NCBI GenBank assembly: GCA_028724885.1 | Contig: JAQYTJ010000036.1 | Location: 81,682 to 145,681, forward strand | Source of the DNA: Bacteroidales bacterium | GTDB lineage: Bacteria > Bacteroidota > Bacteroidia > Bacteroidales > UBA932 | Reading direction: 5' to 3' | Length of the DNA: 64,000 bases | Shown: positions 56,973 through 64,000 of the stretch, piece by piece | How positions within the stretch are numbered: position 1 is the stretch's first letter | Layout: the number at the start of each line of letters is the position of its first letter | Program-made: the position numbers and the translations under genes | Notes under the pieces: generated by a model | What the model saw: the letters and a program-made list of their open reading frames with translations, nothing else | The model's database searches: none | What the model was told of the DNA's origin: nothing

Positions 56973-58466
56973 ATGAACATAAAATTTTTCTTCATTGCCG
57001 CAGTATTGTGCTGCACGTCTTGCGGGTGTCAGTCTGAGGGATCCGGAGATGATCCTAAGCCAGAGCCTGGCACAGACACGACGACTGTAGTGACAGGCGA
57101 GACGGCTTCTGTTTGGGTGACGACTGCTAACAAAACTAAACTCTTCGCTTCTGAAAAAGTTGAATTGAAGAAGGCTGCCACAATGTCTCCTAATGCTGTC
57201 CGGCTTACCGGAGAGGAATATCAGACGATCGATGGCTTTGGAGCCGCAATAACAGTTTCATCATGTTATAATCTCATGAAGATGTCCAATAGCGACCGGA
57301 CTGCATTCTTAAAGAATATATTTTCTGCGACGGAGGGGCTGGGATCCAGCCTAATCCGCGTCTGTATCGGTGGCTCCGATTTTTCCATAGAGCGTTACAC
57401 TTGGTGTGACAAGGCTGGGATCGAAAATTTCGGGATTCCTGAATATGATGAAAAATACCTGATCCCCATGCTGAAGGAGATTTATGCGATAAATCCCAAC
57501 GTAAAGATAATCGGCTCGCCATGGACTGCACCACAATGGATGAAAGTAAATGCTAATGGCACAGGTTCTCATTATAGCTGGACTGGAGGCACGCTCGGCA
57601 AAGATTATTATGACGATTATGCGCAGTATTTCGTGAAATGGATCCAGTATATGCAGGCTCAAGGCTTCGACATTTATGCCGTTACCCCTCAGAACGAACC
57701 GCTAAACGCAGGAAACTCTATGTCGATGCTAATGTACTGGGATGTGGAAAGGGATTTCATCAAAGTCCTCGGACCTGCGTTTAAGGCCGCCGGCCTGGAT
57801 ACGAAAATCCTTGTCTTCGACCACAATTACAACTACGACAACGTAGATTCTCAGAAAGATTATCCTCTGAATATCTATGCCGATGCCAAGGCATCTGAAT
57901 ATTGCGCAGGCTCGGCTTGGCATAATTACGGAGGCTCGTATTCGGAACTTTCGCACATATCAGAAATGTCTCCTGATAAAGAAATATATTTCACGGAAGC
58001 TTCCATCGGCACTTGGAATTACTCTTTCGCCGGATGCCTCATCAATGACATGAGAGACATATTCTTACGCCCAATGAGCTATGGCTGCAAGGGAGTGACG
58101 CTGTGGAATCTGATGCTTGACGAGAATAAGGGACCTTATACCAATGCGTCTGGTTCCTGCACTACCTGCTATGGGGCAGTGACTATTGCTTCCTCGAACT
58201 ACTCTACCATAGATTACTACAGCCAATATTACAATATTGCCCACAGTTCGAAAGTGATTCGGCCTGGAGCGGTAAGGCTCGGAACTAGAGGCTATTCTCA
58301 TTCAGACCTGTTCTATCAGGTGTTCAGGAATACGGACGGCTCCTATGCTGCCGTGATCGTCAATGATTCAGGAAGCGAGCAGGAGCTGGTTTTCGTAACC
58401 GAGAATCACTCAGTTCGCTACAAAACGCCGAATGATGCGATAGTTTCTATTTTATGGAAAGACTAA
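56973..58466 (+). CDS. Glycoside hydrolase family 30 (glucosylceramidase-like) lipoprotein
   Basis: YQTIDGFGAAITVSSCYNL; SPWTAPQWMKVN; YAVTPQNEPLN; KEIYFTEASIGTW. Confidence 0.93.
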   Translation: MNIKFFFIAAVLCCTSCGCQSEGSGDDPKPEPGTDTTTVVTGETASVWVTTANKTKLFASEKVELKKAATMSPNAVRLTGEEYQTIDGFGAAITVSSCYNLMKMSNSDRTAFLKNIFSATEGLGSSLIRVCIGGSDFSIERYTWCDKAGIENFGIPEYDEKYLIPMLKEIYAINPNVKIIGSPWTAPQWMKVNANGTGSHYSWTGGTLGKDYYDDYAQYFVKWIQYMQAQGFDIYAVTPQNEPLNAGNSMSMLMYWDVERDFIKVLGPAFKAAGLDTKILVFDHNYNYDNVDSQKDYPLNIYADAKASEYCAGSAWHNYGGSYSELSHISEMSPDKEIYFTEASIGTWNYSFAGCLINDMRDIFLRPMSYGCKGVTLWNLMLDENKGPYTNASGSCTTCYGAVTIASSNYSTIDYYSQYYNIAHSSKVIRPGAVRLGTRGYSHSDLFYQVFRNTDGSYAAVIVNDSGSEQELVFVTENHSVRYKTPNDAIVSILWKD

Positions 58467-58471
58467 TTTCA

Positions 58472-60499
58472 ATGAATATCATGAAAAAGATTATAAAATA
58501 TCTGCCAATATTTGCCGCTGCGCTTGGTCTTGCGGCTTGTGGCGATGATGCCATGGATGTAAGATTTACGGACAAGGGGCCGCAGATGAGTATCATTTCT
58601 TGCGACAATGCTGCATTTATGGGTGATTCTGTCAGATTTTCTATAAGTCTGGCCGATGATTTCCCGCTCTCGACGCTGAAAGCCGCCTTGAACTATGACG
58701 AGACTACTGTCAGCAACATTACGATCAGGACCAAGACCGAGGGCACTTATACGGCTGCTATCGCTGTCCCGATTTATGCTGAAATACCCGATGGCACTGC
58801 ATCCCTAACTTTCACTGCCCAGAACACAGGGCTGGGCATCACAACCCAGACTGTGGACGTGAACGTATCAAGGCCTAATCCGGATTACATGACGCTCACG
58901 ATCGCTGGTGTCCAGTACAGGATGGAGAAAGTAGCTGATTATCAGTATGCTGTCACCGATGCTTTCCCAATGGATGCCTCTGGCATCATAACTACTGCGC
59001 CGCTTGATGAATCCGGTCATACGGTCACGTTCGGGTGGAACAATTCCGCTCTGGCAGTAGGCTCCCCGAATGCGATTCCTTTCACGGCTAACAAGGCCGG
59101 CACATACACGATCTCAACAAATTTATACGTGCTCTCGGCAGCTCCGTTCGGCTCGCTTTCTACCAGCCTGAGCAGTTCCTCAAATACAGACATCGTCAAT
59201 CTGCTAAAAGGTACTGCCATCACGTTCCCTGCAATTTCTGACATTCTCGACTGGAATCTGGATTATGATTTCTTTAAGGTGAACGAAGACAATACCATTT
59301 CATTCAAGGCGGTGGACGGCCTTTATAAGCTCACGGCGGATTTCACGAATAAGTTCATCAAGGTTGAGGCGATGAAAAACAAAACTGAATATTCGACTTT
59401 CGATGCTGCTACGTCAGAAGGCGCCATCTGGGTAATCGGAAGCGGAATGGGCAAGCCTACGGTCGGCCCTTCCTGGAACACGGACGACGGGGCTTACTGC
59501 TTGTCCGAAATAGAAGACAAGAAGTATCAGGTGACTTTCATTGCAGGTGAATCTATCACGGCTTCGGGTTACAGTTTCAAGTTCTTCCATCAGAAGGGCT
59601 GGGGAGGAGAGTTCGGCTCATTCGCTACCGTGAATGATGGAGGTCTGGTTACCGTCACTTCCAGCGGTAACATAGAGCCAGTCTCAGAAGTTAGCTTGGA
59701 ACTTGGCCAGGCATATTCATTTGTCGTAGATGTGTCGAATGGTGCCGACGCTGCCGTATTCAGCGTAGAAAAGGCTGATATCCCTGTAGCTTCGCTAGAC
59801 ATCAAATTGAACGGCGTTCAGGCAAAGCGCATCTCGTCAACTCATTATCTAGTCGATAATGTCGAGCTGACAAAAGATGGGGCTCTGGCCATAGAAGGAA
59901 TAGCGATGACTGACCTAATGAGTTGGTTCCTTGATCCAGATTACCTGTATTTCGATGGCTCTGCGATTAGATTCAATGCGGTAAGCGGTACATTCGACGT
60001 GGATTTGTTCCTTGATGCAGGTTACGCTGAGTTCTCTCGTCAGAATGCCTCTGGTGAGGATGGAAACATAGATGACGGCGTGCTCTGGCTCATGGGATGG
60101 GGCGTTGCTAATCCTATGATGACAAAGCAGATAGGCTTCACTCCTGGCCAATCGTTCTGCATGGCGGAGGTTCAGCCGATGGTGTTCCAGCTTACTGGCA
60201 AGGCTGTTGCAGAAAAAAGTTCAGATTTGGGAGGCAGATTCCGCTATGACTATATTTCCGCAAAATACTTCGGTCAGGATGGATGGGGAAGAGAGTGCGG
60301 CAAGATAATCGACGGAGACGTTTCTACGACTGTCAACCTCGAAGGCAGCGCTGCTTCGCTCCTGAAATTGACCGACTCGAAGAATTTTGAGCTTGCGGAT
60401 GGCGTCCAGCTTGAGGAAGGTGCGACTTACGTGCTCACCATTGACCTTTCCAAGGCTGCTTCCGACAAGATCGAAACCGTAAGGTTCGAAAAGAAGTAA
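58472..60499 (+). CDS. SusE/SusF-like outer membrane glycan-binding lipoprotein
   Basis: GLAACGDDAMDVRF lipobox; repeated carbohydrate-binding-like domains; position after SusCD. Confidence 0.75.
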   Translation: MNIMKKIIKYLPIFAAALGLAACGDDAMDVRFTDKGPQMSIISCDNAAFMGDSVRFSISLADDFPLSTLKAALNYDETTVSNITIRTKTEGTYTAAIAVPIYAEIPDGTASLTFTAQNTGLGITTQTVDVNVSRPNPDYMTLTIAGVQYRMEKVADYQYAVTDAFPMDASGIITTAPLDESGHTVTFGWNNSALAVGSPNAIPFTANKAGTYTISTNLYVLSAAPFGSLSTSLSSSSNTDIVNLLKGTAITFPAISDILDWNLDYDFFKVNEDNTISFKAVDGLYKLTADFTNKFIKVEAMKNKTEYSTFDAATSEGAIWVIGSGMGKPTVGPSWNTDDGAYCLSEIEDKKYQVTFIAGESITASGYSFKFFHQKGWGGEFGSFATVNDGGLVTVTSSGNIEPVSEVSLELGQAYSFVVDVSNGADAAVFSVEKADIPVASLDIKLNGVQAKRISSTHYLVDNVELTKDGALAIEGIAMTDLMSWFLDPDYLYFDGSAIRFNAVSGTFDVDLFLDAGYAEFSRQNASGEDGNIDDGVLWLMGWGVANPMMTKQIGFTPGQSFCMAEVQPMVFQLTGKAVAEKSSDLGGRFRYDYISAKYFGQDGWGRECGKIIDGDVSTTVNLEGSAASLLKLTDSKNFELADGVQLEEGATYVLTIDLSKAASDKIETVRFEKK

Positions 60500-60529
60500 G
60501 GTTCCTGCTTTTTAATATTGCCCGGACTC

Positions 60530-60558
60530 TTTGTTGGAGTGTCGGGCATTTTTTATAT
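60530..60558 (+). terminator. Terminator at the end of the SusC-SusE locus
   Basis: GCCCGGACTC...GAGTGTCGGGC followed by ATTTTTTAT. Confidence 0.8.
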
Positions 60559-60583
60559 CTTTGAGCATGTTGAATGCTCCGAA

Positions 60584-62158
60584 ATGAAATTCTCACATTT
60601 ACTAATGCTCTCATGCATCCTCACTTTTCCCGGGTGCGGCTCCAATACGAACGTCTATTTGAAGGAGCTTGACGGTGTGCTGGAATCTAAATCAGAGCAT
60701 GAGTCCAGATTCCTGGAGAAAATTTCGCTAATTCACTCTATGTATTCGAAATATTCAGATGCTGATCGCCAGTTTGAGAAATGCATGGCATTAGCAGAGG
60801 CTTTTTCCGCCTACTCCTCGGATTCTACATTCAGATACTTGGAGAAGTGCCAGAAGATAGCGTCTGAGGAAAAGGATGAATACAAGGCGCAGAAAGTAGA
60901 TTTCGCTCTGGCGATGGAATACACCTTGGCGGGGTACTATATTGAGGCGTCGAATCTTCTGTCGAAATACGAATATCCCGATGTGCATCAGGATCTTCTA
61001 ATAGGCTATTTTAAGGCGAAGCACAAACTGGCAGGCGAGATGAAGGCTTTCACTTCTGATAATAAAATTCGAATCACGCAGCTGGCCGAATGGGATAATT
61101 GCCGTGATTCTTTGTTCGCTCTTCTGAAACCATATTCATACGACTGGCTCGACATGAAGCGAGAGCATGAGGAGGCGCATCTGAACTATGACATGGCCAA
61201 AAAATATGCGTGGGAGATGGTCAAAGCATCAGATTCCCTGTCGAGGGAATATTCCACGGCTTGTTATCTCCTGCAATTCTACCTTTCGGATGAGAATGGT
61301 GCGTCGGAGAGGATAGAATGGTTGTGCAGAGCTGCTGAGACTGACGTAAAATGCGCCATTAAGGACAATGCGGCTCTGAACACCCTGAGCAGCCTGATTT
61401 TCAGCCAAGGGGACGTAGACAGGGCATTCCGGTATTATGCGGAACATTGCCTGCCTGACGCTCTTTTTTTTAACGGCAAGCTTCGTCCATGGCAGATTTC
61501 TCAGATTTTTCCTATCGTAGAGCAGGCATTTCAGAAAGAACAGCATGAAAGGTCGCGGAGGACTGCTTGGGCAGTGGCATGTGCCATATTCCTCCTAATC
61601 ATAATTATCCTGATGTTATTGCTGATGGTCTATCATCAAAGCAAACTCAATAAGGTTAATGCCCGCTTGAGATTGGCTGACGCTAAGGTAAATGAATATG
61701 ATAAAGTGAAGGAGGCCTACATCGCTGAATTCTTAAGCCGCATCTCTGATGACATCGAGAAGGAAAGAAAATACAGGAATCATGTCTTGAAATATCTAAG
61801 AAGAGGGGACTCTGAATATCTCATGAGCGAGATAGAGAACCAGCCACCGATCGAGGAAGACATCCAGAAATTCTATAAGATGTTCGACGAGACTTTCATC
61901 AGCCTGTATCCGGATTTCATTGACAAGTTCAACGATCTACTTGCCGAAGGGGAGCAAATCGTTCCCAAGGAAGGCGAGATATTGTCGCCTGAACTCAGAA
62001 TATTCGCTCTCATCAAACTCGGCATCACAGATTCTGGAAAAATCGCAAGTTTGCTTCACTATTCGGCAAATACGATCTATAATTACCGTTCCAAGGTTAG
62101 GAATAAAGCAAAAGGTGACAGAGACAAATTCGATGATTACGTACGTGATATTTCATGA
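60584..62158 (+). CDS. DUF6377-like membrane protein with C-terminal HTH (PUL regulator candidate)
   Basis: TPR-like N-terminus, single TM (AVACAIFLLIIIILMLLLMVY), C-terminal LuxR-like HTH (FALIKLGITDSGKIASLLHYSANTIYNYRSKVRNKA). Confidence 0.8.
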   Translation: MKFSHLLMLSCILTFPGCGSNTNVYLKELDGVLESKSEHESRFLEKISLIHSMYSKYSDADRQFEKCMALAEAFSAYSSDSTFRYLEKCQKIASEEKDEYKAQKVDFALAMEYTLAGYYIEASNLLSKYEYPDVHQDLLIGYFKAKHKLAGEMKAFTSDNKIRITQLAEWDNCRDSLFALLKPYSYDWLDMKREHEEAHLNYDMAKKYAWEMVKASDSLSREYSTACYLLQFYLSDENGASERIEWLCRAAETDVKCAIKDNAALNTLSSLIFSQGDVDRAFRYYAEHCLPDALFFNGKLRPWQISQIFPIVEQAFQKEQHERSRRTAWAVACAIFLLIIIILMLLLMVYHQSKLNKVNARLRLADAKVNEYDKVKEAYIAEFLSRISDDIEKERKYRNHVLKYLRRGDSEYLMSEIENQPPIEEDIQKFYKMFDETFISLYPDFIDKFNDLLAEGEQIVPKEGEILSPELRIFALIKLGITDSGKIASLLHYSANTIYNYRSKVRNKAKGDRDKFDDYVRDIS

Positions 62159-62214
62159 GTTCAATATTCGAATTTGTTTGCTATCTTTGATCGATTTAAC
62201 TAAATTTTAAGAAT

Positions 62215-63669
62215 ATGATAGATTGTTTCATCCCTTTTCGAGATGTCATTCAAGTTTCGAGAACGATAGAGGGTCTCAAAAAAGAGGAAATCGTAGGCAA
62301 GATATTCCTGCTAAGGCTTCCTGAGGCTGCGGGGAAAAGCATCCAGGGTTGCGAGGTTATAGATGTCAAATCCATAAACTGCACTGATGCGGTAATGAAG
62401 ATGGCTGCTGCGGCGAGTGCGGAATATTCATTGATTTACACGAAATTCACTGACCTTAGTTTTGGCAGGTTCGCGTTGGAGCGAATAGTTGCGATAGGAG
62501 ACGATTCCTCTGCAGCGATGCTGTATGCCGATCATTTCAACGAGCTTGGAGGGCAGCGGAAGAATGCTCCAGTGATAGATTATCAGATGGGGGCTCTCAG
62601 GGATAATTTCGATTTCGGATCCGTGCTGGTGTACAGAACTTCTGCGCTTAAAGAGGCTGCATCCAGGATGAATGTGGCATATTCATTCGCAGGCCTTTAT
62701 GATTTAAGGCTGAAAGTCTCGCAGAAGGGGAGCCTTGTGCATATTAATGAATATTTATATTATGAGATAGAGACAGACACTCGCAAGTCAGGGGAGAAGA
62801 TCTTTGATTATGTCGATCCGAAGAACAGGGATGTGCAGATAGAGATGGAAAAGGCTTGTACTCAGCACCTTAAGGACATCGGAGGGTACTTGGAGTCTCA
62901 TTTCAAGCACATAGAGTTCTCGGATGCTCCTTTTGAATATGAGGCCTCTGTAGTCATCCCTTGCAAAAATCGAGTTCGCACGATCGGGGATGCCATAAAA
63001 TCTGCTCTTGCCCAGAAGACTTCCTTCAAATATAATGTATTCGTTGTGGATGATAACTCTACGGACGGAAGCGTGGATGTCATTAAGAAATATCTTGGGA
63101 ACGAAAAGTTATTCTACATTGCGCAGGATAAAACTTGGCATGGCATCGGGGGTAATTGGAACGCCGCAATCCATCACCCACATTGCGGTAAATTCGCTCT
63201 TCAACTTGATTCCGATGACATGTATTCTTGCCAAGATGCTGTCCAGAGATTCGTGGATGCTTTTTACGAGCAGAACTGCGCTATGGTCGTCGGCACGTAC
63301 AGAATGACTAATTTCGACCTTGAGACCATCCCTCCGGGAATCATAGATCATAAAGAATGGACTCCGGATAATGGTAGGAATAATGCTTTGAGAATTAACG
63401 GATTGGGCGCTCCACGCGGATTCTATGTGCCTCTGCTGCGGAGAATCAATTTCCCTACTACAAAATACGGTGAAGATTATGCTGTAGGCCTGAGAATATC
63501 CAGGGAGTATCAGATTGGGCGCATTTACGATGTTATTTATGATTGCAGGCGCTGGGACGATAACTCGGATGCTTCTCTGGATATAGAAAAAGAAAATGCG
63601 AATAACCTTTATAAAGATAGAATAAGGACGTGGGAGCTTCAGGCGAGAATTTCTATGAATAGGATGTGA
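62215..63669 (+). CDS. Glycosyltransferase family 2
   Basis: EASVVIPCKNRVRTIGDAIKSALAQ...NVFVVDDNSTDGSVDVIKKYL...LQLDSDDMY. Confidence 0.85.
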   Translation: MIDCFIPFRDVIQVSRTIEGLKKEEIVGKIFLLRLPEAAGKSIQGCEVIDVKSINCTDAVMKMAAAASAEYSLIYTKFTDLSFGRFALERIVAIGDDSSAAMLYADHFNELGGQRKNAPVIDYQMGALRDNFDFGSVLVYRTSALKEAASRMNVAYSFAGLYDLRLKVSQKGSLVHINEYLYYEIETDTRKSGEKIFDYVDPKNRDVQIEMEKACTQHLKDIGGYLESHFKHIEFSDAPFEYEASVVIPCKNRVRTIGDAIKSALAQKTSFKYNVFVVDDNSTDGSVDVIKKYLGNEKLFYIAQDKTWHGIGGNWNAAIHHPHCGKFALQLDSDDMYSCQDAVQRFVDAFYEQNCAMVVGTYRMTNFDLETIPPGIIDHKEWTPDNGRNNALRINGLGAPRGFYVPLLRRINFPTTKYGEDYAVGLRISREYQIGRIYDVIYDCRRWDDNSDASLDIEKENANNLYKDRIRTWELQARISMNRM

Positions 63670-63690
63670 TCGAAAAAAAATGAAAATATT

Positions 63691-63721
63691 TTTGCAATTC
63701 TAAAAAAAGGTTGTACCTTTG
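63691..63721 (+). promoter_or_regulatory. rRNA operon promoter, Bacteroidetes type (TTTG-N19-TACCTTTG)
   Basis: TTTG at 63691 and TACCTTTG at 63714-63721, upstream of 16S. Confidence 0.7.
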
Positions 63722-63865
63722 TCATCCCGCTCGTAAGGAACGGGTTTTTACAAGATCATTGAAAAGGCTGAAGGAAGTACAAGCAAGTACCGAGAAAGAA
63801 TCGAGAGCGTTGATTTCTTGAAAGAGGATGAAGGATGCCGGATCAGGGGAAGCGAGATAAAGATA

Positions 63866-64000
63866 CAAAGAAGAGTTTGATCCTGGCTCAGGATGAACGC
63901 TAGCGGCAGGCTTAACACATGCAAGTCGAGGGGCATCGCGGGGTAGCAATACCCTGGCGGCGACCGGCGGAAGGGTGCGTAACGCGTGAGCGACATGCCC
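63866..64000 (+). rRNA. 16S rRNA, 5' end (truncated by the window)
   Basis: AGAGTTTGATCCTGGCTCAGGATGAACGCTAGCGGCAGGCTTAACACATGCAAGTCGAGGGGCA. Confidence 0.98.

Overview
This is a 64 kb Bacteroidetes (Bacteroidales-like) chromosomal window. Most of it is ordinary housekeeping and surface-metabolism genes: RND efflux C-terminus, trxA, polyprenyl synthetase, DNA pol III delta', trmB, U32 peptidase, 4-alpha-glucanotransferase, AsmA-like, DPP III, XerD-like, D-lactate dehydrogenase-like, Gfo/Idh/MocA, ClC channel, Tex, dihydroorotase and a tricorn-like S41 protease. A SusC/SusD/GH30/SusE-like locus with a downstream HTH regulator precedes the 5' end of a 16S rRNA gene at the right edge. Six accessory signals stand out. 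(1) A ~1.2 kb segment bounded by perfect 17-bp inverted repeats contains its own tyrosine recombinase and sits directly upstream of a large surface lipoprotein gene, a likely self-encoded phase-variation switch. (2) A ~6.5 kb integrative element sits in tRNA-Leu(TAG), with a 15-bp att repeat, 20-bp subterminal repeats, an integrase, a Phage_CRI/gpII-like replication protein and a lipoprotein cargo; the heptamer GTTGAGG/CCTCAAC is strongly over-represented inside it on both strands. (3) A RAYT/IS200-like HUH transposase gene is flanked by two 142-bp structured direct repeats. (4) trmB carries an in-frame insertion of HPELDSGS-type palindromic repeats. (5) A perfectly 11-bp-phased TGTAAC array lies upstream of a TonB receptor promoter and resembles a PhoB/PhoP box. 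(6) GAATAT/ATATTC is enriched on the chromosome but not in the mobile element. All counts are by eye and no searches were run.
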